In this document: piece after piece, positions 45,343-55,033 of the stretch
Layout of the letters: the number at the start of each line of letters is the position of its first letter
How positions within the stretch are numbered: position 1 is the stretch's first letter
DNA from: Flagellimonas marinaquae
GTDB taxonomy: Bacteria; Bacteroidota; Bacteroidia; Flavobacteriales; Flavobacteriaceae
NCBI RefSeq assembly: GCF_023716465.1
Contig: NZ_CP092415.1
Span: 3,201,501 to 3,265,500 of the forward strand
Direction of reading: 5' to 3'
DNA: 64,000 nucleotides
Translations under genes and position numbers: made by a program
Notes under the pieces: model-generated
Told to the model about the DNA's origin: nothing
Database searches by the model: none
The model's input: the letters and a program-made list of their open reading frames with translations, nothing else

Positions 45343-47058
45343 ATGAGCGATGTACAAATTTGGACCTATGTCTTGGTAGCCTTGTCATTTGGTCTGTATA
45401 TAGGAATAGCAATTTGGTCCCGAGCGGGTTCCACTAAAGAATTTTACGTGGCCGGAGGTGGTGTTTCCCCATTGGCCAACGGTATGGCCACTGCAGCGGA
45501 TTGGATGTCGGCAGCGTCTTTTATATCCATGGCAGGAATTATTTCTTTTGCCGGCTACGATGGCGCCGTTTACCTTATGGGATGGACCGGTGGTTATGTA
45601 CTCCTGGCCCTGCTATTGGCACCATATTTAAGAAAGTTTGGAAAGTTTACAGTGCCCGATTTTATTGGGGAACGCTATTACTCCAAAACAGCTAGGGTTG
45701 TTGCAGTTATCTGCGCACTCATCGTATCCTTTACTTATGTTGCCGGACAGATGAGAGGGGTAGGAATTGTGTTTTCAAGGTATCTGGAAGTAGATATCAA
45801 TACCGGAGTTGTTATCGGAATGGTGATTGTATTGTTCTATGCCGTCCTTGGTGGTATGAAAGGGATAACCTATACTCAAGTGGCCCAATATTGCGTATTG
45901 ATTTTCGCCTTTATGGTACCTGCAATTTTCATTTCTATCCAAATGACAGGGAACCCTGTGCCACAACTAGGATTTGGCAGCACTTTGGCCGATGGCTCTG
46001 GAACTTATCTTTTGGATAAACTGGACGGACTATCCACGGAACTCGGATTTGCAGAGTATACTGATGGATCTAAAAGTATGGTCGATGTTTTTGCCATAAC
46101 CCTGGCACTTATGGTCGGTACCGCAGGTTTACCTCATGTAATCGTTCGTTTCTTTACCGTAAAACGGGTGCGAGATGCAAGAAAATCCGCAGGTTTGGCC
46201 TTGTTGTTCATTGCGATCTTGTACACTACTGCACCCGCAGTAGCCGTGTTTGCCAGAACTAATCTTATCGAAACTGTTAGTGGAAAAGAATATAATAGCA
46301 TGCCAGAATGGTTCAATCGTTGGGAAAAAACAGGGTTGATAGGGCACGAGGATAAAAATGGCGATGGCATAATTCAATATGTAGCCTCACCCGAGGTAAA
46401 CGAACTTAGCGTTGATAGGGACATTATGGTTTTGGCCAACCCGGAAATTGCAGATCTCCCGGCATGGGTTATTGGTTTAATTGCGGCAGGTGGATTGGCG
46501 GCTGCCCTATCTACGGCAGCAGGTCTGTTGTTGGTTATTTCCTCTTCGGTTTCCCATGATCTGATCAAGAACGTGCTTAAACCAGATCTTTCTGAAAAAG
46601 GCGAGCTATGGGCAGCAAGACTTTCTGCAGCCGTAGCAGTGGTTATAGCCGGTTATTTTGGGATCAATCCCCCCGGGTTTGTCGCAGCGGTGGTGGCCTT
46701 GGCCTTTGGATTGGCAGCGGCTTCGTTCTTCCCTGCCATTATTTTAGGTATTTTCTACAAAAAAATGAATAGCAAGGGAGCTGTTTCAGGAATGATCGTA
46801 GGCCTTTGTCTTATGCTCTTTTATATGCTGAAATTTAAATTTGGAATTTTTGACGGCGGAAAAGATGCCGTAGCAGGTCTTCAAGAAAGTTGGTGGTTTG
46901 GTGTTTCGCCAGAAGGATTTGGAACCATTGCCATGGTAGTCAACTTTATTGTCGCCATTGTAGTTAACATGTTTACTCCCGAACCACCTGAGGAAGTACA
47001 GGAAATAGTGGAACACATAAGAATACCCAGCGGTGCGGGTGAAGCATCGACACATTAA
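45343..47058 (+). CDS. Sodium:solute symporter, VC_2705/ActP-like (probable acetate uptake)
   Basis: A 571-residue SSS-family transporter with about 13 transmembrane segments. The N-terminal STKEFYVAGGGVSPLANGMATAADWMSAASF, VPDFIGERYYSKTARVVAV and the sodium-site region GLPHVIVRFFTVK are typical of the VC_2705 acetate/short-chain-acid subfamily. An insertion around 325-350 (DKNGDGIIQY) looks like a Ca-binding loop. Grouping with DUF4212, acs and the DUF294 protein strongly suggests acetate uptake. It is followed by a strong terminator. Confidence 0.9.
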   Translation: MSDVQIWTYVLVALSFGLYIGIAIWSRAGSTKEFYVAGGGVSPLANGMATAADWMSAASFISMAGIISFAGYDGAVYLMGWTGGYVLLALLLAPYLRKFGKFTVPDFIGERYYSKTARVVAVICALIVSFTYVAGQMRGVGIVFSRYLEVDINTGVVIGMVIVLFYAVLGGMKGITYTQVAQYCVLIFAFMVPAIFISIQMTGNPVPQLGFGSTLADGSGTYLLDKLDGLSTELGFAEYTDGSKSMVDVFAITLALMVGTAGLPHVIVRFFTVKRVRDARKSAGLALLFIAILYTTAPAVAVFARTNLIETVSGKEYNSMPEWFNRWEKTGLIGHEDKNGDGIIQYVASPEVNELSVDRDIMVLANPEIADLPAWVIGLIAAGGLAAALSTAAGLLLVISSSVSHDLIKNVLKPDLSEKGELWAARLSAAVAVVIAGYFGINPPGFVAAVVALAFGLAAASFFPAIILGIFYKKMNSKGAVSGMIVGLCLMLFYMLKFKFGIFDGGKDAVAGLQESWWFGVSPEGFGTIAMVVNFIVAIVVNMFTPEPPEEVQEIVEHIRIPSGAGEASTH

Positions 47059-47077
47059 TTAGTTGGTTGTGAAAAAG

Positions 47078-47109
47078 CGGTACGGTATGGTTTTACCGTA
47101 CCGTTTTTT
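47078..47109 (+). terminator. Intrinsic terminator after the symporter gene
   Basis: A perfect 10-bp stem (CGGTACGGTA with TACCGTACCG), 6-nt loop and TTTTTT, 19 nt after the symporter stop. It separates the porin/symporter transcript from the kinase transcript that starts just downstream. Confidence 0.88.
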
Positions 47110-47142
47110 GTAATTTTAAGTTTGGCGACCTTGAAAATAAAA

Positions 47143-47337
47143 ATGAAAAAACGGCATCAGCAGAAATTGATCCTTGTTTCCATAGTATTGTTCTTTTTAT
47201 GGAATGTTCCCTTTGTTACCCTATTTGACAGCGATGGACATTTTTTCGGTTTCCCCATATTTTATGTTTTTATTTTCTTGAGCTGGTTGATCGCGATCGT
47301 TTTGGCCTATATCATTTTAAAACGGTTCTATGAGTAA
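47143..47337 (+). CDS. DUF3311-like small membrane protein
   Basis: A 64-residue protein with two transmembrane helices; FGFPIFYVFIFLSW in the loop and second helix resembles the FGFPFFYWYQ-type signature of DUF3311 proteins that accompany SSS symporters. Start taken at the ATG of MKKRHQQK; an upstream TTG would add seven residues. Its last codons overlap the first of the kinase gene by 8 nt (ATGAGTAA), so the two are translationally coupled. By analogy with DUF4212 and with CbrX next to CbrA in Pseudomonas, it is probably a partner of the transporter half of the sensor. Confidence 0.75.
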   Translation: MKKRHQQKLILVSIVLFFLWNVPFVTLFDSDGHFFGFPIFYVFIFLSWLIAIVLAYIILKRFYE

Positions 47338-50014
47338 TTATGCAGTAGGATTGGTTATTGTACTGTATTTGGCCATGCTCTTTGTTCTAGCGTATTTTGC
47401 CGAAAAGAACAAACGAAGCAAATGGACGAACAACCCGTATGTGTATACCCTTTCCTTGGCCGTGTATTGTACAGCTTGGACCTATTACGGAAGTGTAGGG
47501 ATAGCATCGAGCTCCGGGATTAGTTTTTTGGCCATTTATTTGGGACCGGTAATTGCCCTACCACTTTGGATCGTTTTAATGAGAAAGGTGATCCGTATAT
47601 CCAAGCAGCACAAAATTTCCAGTATTGCCGATTTTATTTCCATGCGGTATGGTAACAACAGACAATTGGGAGCTTTGGTTACCTTAACGTGCTTGTTCGC
47701 TATAATTCCATACATATCCTTACAACTTAAAGCCGTATCCGAGACCTTTTCACTCATTTCCGCAAAGGGGAGTTACCGATCCACAGGTTTTTTTGATGAT
47801 TCTACTTTTTACATCGCGTTGCTTATAGCGATTTTTGTAGCCTTCTACGGAACACTATCAACAGATACTTCGGAACATAGAAAAGGGATTGTGGCAACAG
47901 TGGCCTTGGAATCCATTTTAAAGTTGTGTTTTTTCTTGGTGATCGGTATTTACATCACATTCTACCTTTTTGATGGCACTGCGGATATCTACCATAAAGC
48001 AAGTTTACGAGATAATTTTGATCAACTGATCTCTTTTGGCGGTTTGGAAAATGGGTTTAATTGGCTTTTTACGATTTGTCTCTCTTTTTTCGCCATTTTT
48101 TTATTGCCCCGACAGTTCCATGTATCCGTAGTGGAAAATGATAACGAGAGTCACCTGCGTAAGGCCATTTGGTTGTTTCCTTTGTATTTGCTGTTGTTCA
48201 ATGTATTTGTGATCTTTATTGCCTGGGCAGGAAACTTAAATTTGTCACAATCGGTAAACCACGATTATTATTCACTTTTATTGCCATTGCAGCACAACAA
48301 TTACGGATTGGCCTTAATGGTTTTTGTTGGGGGATTCACTACCGTAATTTCAATGATCGTGGTATCTACCCTTGCTTTGTCCACAATGGTGAGCAACAAT
48401 ATTGTAATTCCTTATGGGTTTATAAAAACCTTGGTGGAAGGTAATCCGGAAGAAAATACCAAGCGTATCAAAAATATAAGAAGGGTCGCTATTTTCCTTT
48501 TGATCATTATGGCTTATTACTTCTACATCCAATTTTCGGCCCAATTATCCTTGTACTCCATTGGACTCATTTCTTTTTTGATCATTGCTCAGTTGGCACC
48601 GTCGTTCTTTCTAGGGTTGACCTGGAGACGAGGCACTGCACGTGGTGTCGAAGCAGGGATATTAATAGGTTTGGTTGTTGTTTTTTATACCTTGTTCCTG
48701 CCAGTTATCAGTAAAGCAACAATGCCGGAACTTGATTTTACTGAAGAGGGCTTTTTTGGTTTTGCATGGCTCAGGCCCGCACATTTGTTAGGATTGGATT
48801 ATTTAACCCCGGAAAGCAATGCCTTTTTCTGGAGCATGTCTCTCAACACTCTGGTGTTTGTTGGACTTTCCCTAAGAACAAAAGGAAATTATAGGGAGAG
48901 GAACTATGCTGAAATGTTTGTGAACCACGAGAATTATGGCAACCTTCAAGAAGGGGGGTTTATATGGAAAGGAGAAGCCTACGTTGCCGATATAAAGCGA
49001 TTGTTGAGCCGATTTTTGGGGGAGCAGCGTACCAACAGGGCTTTGCGGTTGTTCAATAGAAAATATAATATATCAGAAGCAGAGGAACGGGCAGATGCAA
49101 GATTGATCAATTTTTCTGAAAAACTACTAACGGGAAGTATTGGGAGTGCTTCGGCCAAAATTTTATTGGCCTCGGTATCCAAGGAAACACCTATAAGTTT
49201 GGTAGAAGTGCTCAATATTCTGGAAGAGAGTAAAGAGACAAAGGCCAGTAATAAACTGCTCAGGGAAAAATCTGCTGAACTGGCCGCAATGACGCAGCAA
49301 TTAAAAACGGCCAATGAAGAACTGCGCATACAGGATAAACTTAAAGATGAGTTTTTGGATACGGTTGCACATGAGCTCAAAACACCCATAACCTCCATAA
49401 AAGCTGCATCGGAAGTATTGGAGGACGAGAATATGCCTCCCGAATTAAGAAATAGGTTCCTAGAGAATATAAATAGGGACACGGATAGGTTGAGCACTTT
49501 AATACACAATATCCTAGATCTGGAAAAATTGTCCGGTAATCGAACAGAGTTGGACATTCGGGAACACAATATGTCCAAAACTATAGGAAAGGCCATCAAG
49601 GGAGTGGAACAGATCGCATCCAAAAAAGAAACAAAGATCAAATTTTCGAGCAAGGAAAAAATCCTTGCATTTTATGATGAAGACCGAATTTTACAGGTAT
49701 TGACAAATTTGCTGTCGAATTCCCTTAAATTTACAGAACCCCGTAACGGAAAAATTAAAATTCTGTTGGAAGGTCTGGAAAACGAGTTGTTGGTCGCCAT
49801 TGAAGACAATGGAAGAGGAATCCCAGATGAGGACAAAGATTACATTTTCGAAAAATTTTATCAATCAAAAAACCAGAACATAAAAAAACCAAAGGGCAGT
49901 GGACTTGGTCTTGCCATTTGTAAAAAAATAGTGGAAAGTCATAACGGGACCATTGTGGTGGATAAGAATTTTAAGTCAGGTACTCGAATGATCTTTTCAA
50001 TACCCAAAAAATAA
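47330..50014 (+). CDS. CbrA-like sodium:solute symporter / histidine kinase fusion
   Basis: An 894-residue protein joining an SSS-type transporter domain (about 5-510, 12-13 membrane segments, AWTYYGSVGIASSSG and SSIADFISMRYG) to a cytoplasmic kinase. After a STAC-like region (540-600) and a coiled coil come HisKA with His681 (DTVAHELKTPITS) and HATPase_c with N box VLTNLLSNSLKFT, G1 IEDNGRGIPDED and G2 GSGLGLAICKK. CbrA proteins couple nutrient uptake or sensing to gene control. Its stop overlaps the start of the response regulator (TAATG). Location next to acs suggests control of acid utilisation; the ligand is unknown. Confidence 0.92.
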   Translation: MSNYAVGLVIVLYLAMLFVLAYFAEKNKRSKWTNNPYVYTLSLAVYCTAWTYYGSVGIASSSGISFLAIYLGPVIALPLWIVLMRKVIRISKQHKISSIADFISMRYGNNRQLGALVTLTCLFAIIPYISLQLKAVSETFSLISAKGSYRSTGFFDDSTFYIALLIAIFVAFYGTLSTDTSEHRKGIVATVALESILKLCFFLVIGIYITFYLFDGTADIYHKASLRDNFDQLISFGGLENGFNWLFTICLSFFAIFLLPRQFHVSVVENDNESHLRKAIWLFPLYLLLFNVFVIFIAWAGNLNLSQSVNHDYYSLLLPLQHNNYGLALMVFVGGFTTVISMIVVSTLALSTMVSNNIVIPYGFIKTLVEGNPEENTKRIKNIRRVAIFLLIIMAYYFYIQFSAQLSLYSIGLISFLIIAQLAPSFFLGLTWRRGTARGVEAGILIGLVVVFYTLFLPVISKATMPELDFTEEGFFGFAWLRPAHLLGLDYLTPESNAFFWSMSLNTLVFVGLSLRTKGNYRERNYAEMFVNHENYGNLQEGGFIWKGEAYVADIKRLLSRFLGEQRTNRALRLFNRKYNISEAEERADARLINFSEKLLTGSIGSASAKILLASVSKETPISLVEVLNILEESKETKASNKLLREKSAELAAMTQQLKTANEELRIQDKLKDEFLDTVAHELKTPITSIKAASEVLEDENMPPELRNRFLENINRDTDRLSTLIHNILDLEKLSGNRTELDIREHNMSKTIGKAIKGVEQIASKKETKIKFSSKEKILAFYDEDRILQVLTNLLSNSLKFTEPRNGKIKILLEGLENELLVAIEDNGRGIPDEDKDYIFEKFYQSKNQNIKKPKGSGLGLAICKKIVESHNGTIVVDKNFKSGTRMIFSIPKK

Positions 50015-50382
50015 TGGAGCAGAAGAAAATACTGATCGTAGATGATGAACCCAATATCGTAATGTCGTTGGAATATGCCTTTAAAAAGAAAGATTTTGAG
50101 GTGTTTATTGCAAGAGACGGTACAGAGGCATTGGAAATAGCCATCAAAGAGGAACCAGACCTTATTTTACTGGATATAATGATGCCGGAAATGGACGGGT
50201 TTGAAACACTGAAACGAGTAAGAAACAATCAGGACCTCAACCATACCAAAGTGGTATTCCTGTCAGCAAAAAGTAAGGAGAAAGATATAGAAAAAGGATT
50301 AAAAATGGGCGCCGATGGTTACATGACCAAGCCCTTTTCCATAAAAAAAGTAATCACCGATATCGAAGGGTTATTGAGGTAG
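50014..50382 (+). CDS. Stand-alone receiver-domain response regulator
   Basis: A 122-residue receiver domain without output domain: acidic DDE at 10-12, phospho-acceptor Asp54 (LILLDIMMPEMDG), Ser/Ala in FLSAKSKEKD and Lys in TKPFS. It is phosphorylated presumably by the fused kinase with which it overlaps by one base. With no DNA-binding domain it must act on another protein, unlike CbrB, which is an NtrC-type activator. acs follows 60 nt downstream. Confidence 0.92.
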   Translation: MEQKKILIVDDEPNIVMSLEYAFKKKDFEVFIARDGTEALEIAIKEEPDLILLDIMMPEMDGFETLKRVRNNQDLNHTKVVFLSAKSKEKDIEKGLKMGADGYMTKPFSIKKVITDIEGLLR

Positions 50383-50442
50383 ACATGCTTTTAAAATAGC
50401 GAGAAGAAAAATAAATTACATATAAACTAAACAAATTTATAG

Positions 50443-52350
50443 ATGAGTAATTATCATATCAAACATTTGGAAGAGTACTTTCAAGTGTACCGAAAATCCG
50501 TAAGAAACCCGGAAGGTTTCTGGGAGGAAGTAGCAGAGGAACACTTTCATTGGCGAAAAAAATGGGATACTGTTTTGGAATGGGATTTCTCCAAGCCGGA
50601 GATAAGCTGGTTCAAAGGAGCCAAACTTAATATTACGGAAAACTGTATCGACCGTCACTTAAGAATCCGGGGCGACAAGACAGCAATTCTATTTGAACCG
50701 AACGACCCGAGCGAAGAAGCGGAACATATTACGTATAACCAACTGCATGAACGTGTTTGTAAATATGCCAATGTATTAAAGGATCAAGGTGTAAAAAAAG
50801 GGGATAGGGTCGTAGTTTATTTACCTATGATTCCCGATTTGGCCATTGCAATTTTGGCCTGCGCTCGAATTGGAGCCATACATTCGGTGGTTTTTGCCGG
50901 ATTTTCCTCTACTGCACTCTCTACTAGGATCAACGATTGTGGCGCTAAGATGGTGCTCACTTCTGACGGATCGTACCGAGGAAAAAAAATAATCGACTTA
51001 AAAGCTATTGTAGATGAAGCCTTGGAGAGTTGCCCAGATGTAAAGACCGTTCTAGTGACCAAGCGCACAGGAGGAGAGGTGACTATGAAGGAAGGTCGCG
51101 ATATATGGGTGCAACCATTGCTGGATAAGGCCTATTTGGACTGTGTTCCGGAAATTATGGATGCAGAAGACCCCCTGTTTATTCTTTACACCTCAGGTTC
51201 TACAGGCCGTCCAAAGGGAATGGTGCATACCACCGGAGGATATATGGTATACACCGCCTATTCGTTTAAAAATGTATTCCAATATCGTGAGGAGGATGTG
51301 TATTGGTGTACCGCGGATATTGGTTGGATCACAGGGCACTCCTACATTGTTTATGGACCGCTGGCCAATGGGGCCACTACAGTTATGTTCGAGGGAGTTC
51401 CTTCCTATCCCGATTTTGGAAGATTTTGGGAAGTGGTTCAAAAACACAAGGTAACCCAATTTTATACTGCACCAACGGCGATCCGGGCCTTGGCAAAGCA
51501 GAATTTGGATTTTGTGACCGATTACGATTTGTCCAGTTTAAAAGTCTTGGGAACCGTTGGGGAGCCGATCAATGAGGAGGCTTGGCACTGGTACAATGAT
51601 CATGTAGGTGATAAAAAATGTCCTATCGTAGATACTTGGTGGCAAACCGAGACCGGAGGAATACTAATTTCTCCAATTCCATTTTCCACTCCTACAAAAC
51701 CAACCTATGCAACATTGCCCTTGCCGGGCATTCAACCAGCGCTAATGGATGAGACAGGAGAAGAAATCAAAGGAAATCAGGTAGATGGTCGTTTATGCAT
51801 CAAGTTTCCATGGCCATCCATAGCAAGGACCATTTGGGGCAATCATCAACGGTATAAGGACACCTATTTTTCTGCCTTCGAAGGCAAATATTTTACCGGA
51901 GATGGAGCTTTAAGAGATGAAGTGGGATATTATAGGATTACGGGAAGGGTAGATGATGTGATCATTGTTTCCGGGCACAATCTAGGAACAGCGCCCATTG
52001 AAGATGCCATTAACGAACATCCGGCCGTTGCAGAATCTGCCATTGTTGGATTCCCACACGATATAAAAGGAAATGCGTTGTACGGTTATATTATTTTGAA
52101 GGAAACAGGAGAAGACCGTAACCGGGATAACCTAAAAAAGGAAATCAATGAATTGATCACCGATCACATTGGACCAATTGCCAAATTGGACAAGATTCAA
52201 TTTACAGAAGGATTGCCCAAAACGCGAAGCGGTAAGATCATGAGGCGTATTCTAAGAAAAATTGCATCCAAAGACACGGCAAACCTTGGAGATACATCCA
52301 CTTTATTGAATCCGGAAGTAGTGGAGAGCATTATCAAGGAAAGTCTTTAA
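50443..52350 (+). CDS. acs: Acetyl-CoA synthetase
   Basis: A 635-residue AMP-forming ligase converting acetate, ATP and CoA to acetyl-CoA. Seen: P-loop YTSGSTGRPKG at 249-259, TWWQTETGG in the acyl-pocket region (Trp typical for acetate), GRVDDVIIVSGHNLGTAPIE hinge, and the C-terminal Lys598 in PKTRSGKIMRR, the residue acetylated to switch off Acs in other bacteria. Length is standard. Its position after two transport/sensor systems indicates growth on acetate as their shared purpose. Confidence 0.95.
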   Translation: MSNYHIKHLEEYFQVYRKSVRNPEGFWEEVAEEHFHWRKKWDTVLEWDFSKPEISWFKGAKLNITENCIDRHLRIRGDKTAILFEPNDPSEEAEHITYNQLHERVCKYANVLKDQGVKKGDRVVVYLPMIPDLAIAILACARIGAIHSVVFAGFSSTALSTRINDCGAKMVLTSDGSYRGKKIIDLKAIVDEALESCPDVKTVLVTKRTGGEVTMKEGRDIWVQPLLDKAYLDCVPEIMDAEDPLFILYTSGSTGRPKGMVHTTGGYMVYTAYSFKNVFQYREEDVYWCTADIGWITGHSYIVYGPLANGATTVMFEGVPSYPDFGRFWEVVQKHKVTQFYTAPTAIRALAKQNLDFVTDYDLSSLKVLGTVGEPINEEAWHWYNDHVGDKKCPIVDTWWQTETGGILISPIPFSTPTKPTYATLPLPGIQPALMDETGEEIKGNQVDGRLCIKFPWPSIARTIWGNHQRYKDTYFSAFEGKYFTGDGALRDEVGYYRITGRVDDVIIVSGHNLGTAPIEDAINEHPAVAESAIVGFPHDIKGNALYGYIILKETGEDRNRDNLKKEINELITDHIGPIAKLDKIQFTEGLPKTRSGKIMRRILRKIASKDTANLGDTSTLLNPEVVESIIKESL

Positions 52351-52373
52351 GACAACAAATTCAAATAAAAAAA

Positions 52374-52400
52374 CGGCCTCCTTATCTCAGGAGGTCTTTT
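52374..52400. terminator. Shared terminator between acs and the exonuclease gene
   Basis: GGCCTCC pairs with GGAGGTC (one G-T) around an 8-nt loop, with T4 on the right and A7 on the left. It serves both convergent genes. The stop codon of the exonuclease gene (52382-52384) lies in the loop, so the last codons are part of the hairpin. Confidence 0.65.
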
Positions 52401-53032
52401 AGTTTATTGGGCTTTAATTTTTCAATAACCCTTAATAGGGCTATGGCAGTTATGTAGGCGTCGCCCAGCGCGGTGTGCCTATCTTTTCGGGAAATACTGA
52501 ATTTTTTGGCCAAATCGTCCAAAGAGTAACGTTCCTTTTTTTCCACTACGGAAGAAATCAACACAGTTCTGGAGTAAAGTGATTCGGTATCCAGTGTCTT
52601 ATTTTTTAATTTAGGGAGTCCGTTCCTTTTAAGAGCGTCATTCATCATACGTACATCGAACATAACATGGTGCCCCACCAGAACATGGTTTCCAATATAT
52701 TTTAAAAATAATTTCAGCGCATCCAATTCGGAAATGCAGTTGTACTTGGTTTTTTTAAGGATGCCATGTATCTCGGCGCTCTGCTTATCGTAATGCTCTT
52801 GTTTTAAATACAGCTCAAGGCTATCTTTTACCACAATATTATTGTCCTTTAGTTTTAAGGCGCCAATGCACAACATCCGATCTTTGGTAAGATTAAAGCC
52901 GGTGGTTTCCGTATCAAATACAACAAACGTGTTGTCTTTGACATCCGTGGGTAGCTTTTCATTGAAATTTGCATTGTAATCCCACCAAAAATCGGGAAGT
53001 TCCAATTCTTTTTTTTTGAAGAAAGACCACAT
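52382..53032 (-). CDS. DnaQ-like DEDDh 3'-5' exonuclease
   Basis: A 216-residue exonuclease of the Pol III epsilon type: VVFDTETTG (Asp40, Glu42), HHVMFDVRMMN with the second Asp, and DRHTALGDAY with the catalytic His and last Asp. It overlaps the stop of the DUF294 protein by one base (TAATG). Pairing of this exonuclease type with DUF294 proteins and VC_2705 symporters is a known recurring neighbourhood. The true role there, possibly turnover of a nucleotide signal, is not established. Confidence 0.88.
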   Translation of the reverse strand: MWSFFKKKELELPDFWWDYNANFNEKLPTDVKDNTFVVFDTETTGFNLTKDRMLCIGALKLKDNNIVVKDSLELYLKQEHYDKQSAEIHGILKKTKYNCISELDALKLFLKYIGNHVLVGHHVMFDVRMMNDALKRNGLPKLKNKTLDTESLYSRTVLISSVVEKKERYSLDDLAKKFSISRKDRHTALGDAYITAIALLRVIEKLKPNKLKDLLR

Positions 53033-54951
53033 TAGCGCAAGAGGTTTTTGACCTGGAACCTGACCTCGATCAAAGATTGTATTTCCTTGATGGTCTTAAA
53101 GGTTCTCTTTAATTTTATTTTTTCCTCTTTGTTCAATTTATCCAGTGCAATATATCTGCCGGAATCATTATGGAGTAGGCCCTGTCTGGTTCTAAATTTG
53201 AGCAAGGCTTTACTAGCGTATGAGCACGCCAAGTATAATTCCTTGTTATTGGGTTCCAGTTCGGCAAGTTTTTCGTACCTACCTGCTGTATTGTTTATGG
53301 ATTTGATGGAATGTGACAGGATAAGTACCCTTGCTGCATCGATTATCGGCATTAGCGCACGGAGCTTTAAATCAAAAAAGTCTTTGTGCTCACCATCTTG
53401 TTCCACCAAAAAATCCCTAAAAAACCCTGAAGGTGACGGATTCTGAAGAGCCCCACTGGCCAAATGTGTAAAAAATTGTGGGTATCGGTTGGCATGGCCA
53501 AATATACTGTGGGACAATTCGTCCGCCAGTAACTTTTCTCCAAAGACCACGCTATAATCAAAGAAAATGGAAGAGAGCAATATCTCATCCGGTCCAGGGT
53601 TATGGATCCAATGGGCGGTTATCTTTTTCCATTCGCTCAAACTCTGGCACCAAGATGGGTTGGAGGCCATCATGTTTGCAGGACAATATTCAAAACCAAT
53701 GGTGTTCAGACTTTTGGAAATACGCTCGCCCAATTTTAGAAAATAACTTCTGGTTTCCTCGAGCTTTTCATCCGCAACATCTTCAAAAATAATGGCATTG
53801 TCCTGATCGGTATTTAGTAATTGTTCCCCGCGTCCTTGACTCCCCATACTGAGCCAAGTAAATTTAACGGGGGGCTCGCGCTCCATTTTTGCTAAAGCCA
53901 ATTGTATAACCTGCTTGGTTGAGGCATCGTTTAATTCAGAAATTATTTTCGACACCAGTCCCAAAGGGATGTTTTGTTCCAAGTATCCTTGCAAAAGGTT
54001 CATGGTGCCGTGCCGGATACTTCGTAATCTTTTAGCTGTGGCAGCTCTTTTTATGGCACGTAGAAGCACTGCTGGATTGTTTCCGACAGCGACCATAATA
54101 TCGTGTTTGGAAAGAATCCCGACAGCGGGAGTCTCGGTTGTACCGTCTTCTGTGAGAACCAAATGACTGATGTTACTTTTCATCATGGCCATTTGAGATT
54201 GGGCCAAAGTAAGCTCTTTTGGATAGGTGATGATTGGTGAAGACATAATGGTCCTGGCCGATTCGGTTATTGGATATTGTCCGGTAGCCACTTTTTTTCT
54301 GAGGTCCTTGTCCGTTATTATTCCCACGGGCAATTGCTCTTTCTCCACTAAAATAGAGCTCACATTGTGCTTGGTCATTATATCTGCAATTTCCTTTATA
54401 CTTGCGTTTTCCGCACAGGTGATGAGGTCCTTGGAGTATTTTATAGGTTGTAGGTCCAATATTTTATTGGTAGAATAGCGCTCGGCATCTTCATTTATTC
54501 CATAAAGTTTGCCCCGATGTTTTATCGAATAGGGATTTCCGGTATTGGACGCAAAGCTTTCGATTAAAAAATTGCCAATACGTTTATTTTCGAGGGCCAA
54601 GGGTTTAAATTCCTTGATAGGAATGGCATAAAGAATTGTTTCTTCGTAAGCTTTTGCTTCCAATTTATATTTTTCCTGTGCCAAAAGGGGGCGTAAACCA
54701 AAAACGTCGCCTTCGTCGCATATATCCAAGATTTGACTCGATCCTACTTTGGACAGCGAAACGGCTCCTTTGTTTACCACATAAAAATGATCATGGGGAT
54801 TTTCGTTCTGGGAAAAAACTATGGTATTGGTCTCTTTATGGATAATGACCACCTCAATGGACAATTTTTCCAATTGTTCGGGCTCCATTGCATTGAAAGG
54901 CGGGTAATTTTTTAAAAAGTCGGCAATACGTTCGGATATTGTATTCTTCAT
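53032..54951 (-). CDS. cNMP-binding / CBS / DUF294 nucleotidyltransferase-like protein
   Basis: A 639-residue cytoplasmic protein. Order: cyclic-nucleotide-binding domain (about 10-135; GDVFGLRPLL), CBS pair (about 170-290), DUF294 nucleotidyltransferase domain with GSQGRGEQLLNTDQDNA (about 368-384), the GlnD/GlnE-like G-S-x-R-x-E ... DxD signature, and a helical DUF294_C region to the end. It may modify a protein or make a nucleotide in response to cNMP and adenylate binding. Conserved beside acetate symporters and a DnaQ-like exonuclease, here too. No target is known. Confidence 0.9.
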   Translation of the reverse strand: MKNTISERIADFLKNYPPFNAMEPEQLEKLSIEVVIIHKETNTIVFSQNENPHDHFYVVNKGAVSLSKVGSSQILDICDEGDVFGLRPLLAQEKYKLEAKAYEETILYAIPIKEFKPLALENKRIGNFLIESFASNTGNPYSIKHRGKLYGINEDAERYSTNKILDLQPIKYSKDLITCAENASIKEIADIMTKHNVSSILVEKEQLPVGIITDKDLRKKVATGQYPITESARTIMSSPIITYPKELTLAQSQMAMMKSNISHLVLTEDGTTETPAVGILSKHDIMVAVGNNPAVLLRAIKRAATAKRLRSIRHGTMNLLQGYLEQNIPLGLVSKIISELNDASTKQVIQLALAKMEREPPVKFTWLSMGSQGRGEQLLNTDQDNAIIFEDVADEKLEETRSYFLKLGERISKSLNTIGFEYCPANMMASNPSWCQSLSEWKKITAHWIHNPGPDEILLSSIFFDYSVVFGEKLLADELSHSIFGHANRYPQFFTHLASGALQNPSPSGFFRDFLVEQDGEHKDFFDLKLRALMPIIDAARVLILSHSIKSINNTAGRYEKLAELEPNNKELYLACSYASKALLKFRTRQGLLHNDSGRYIALDKLNKEEKIKLKRTFKTIKEIQSLIEVRFQVKNLLR

Positions 54952-55033
54952 GCTAGCCTATATGTAAACGTAAATCCTAGAAAAGTCCATCAAAATATGA
55001 GCATTGGGTTGTCACAAACAACCAATGGCAACG

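Noticed and set aside
47122..47142. TTG start for the DUF3311-like protein
   Set aside because: The ATG at 47143 gives a normal basic N-terminus before the first helix; the extra seven residues lie too close to the terminator.
48979..49653. 224-codon open frame antisense to the kinase domain of the CbrA-like gene
   Set aside because: Serine/leucine-rich shadow of the HisKA and ATPase region; no start context or homology features.
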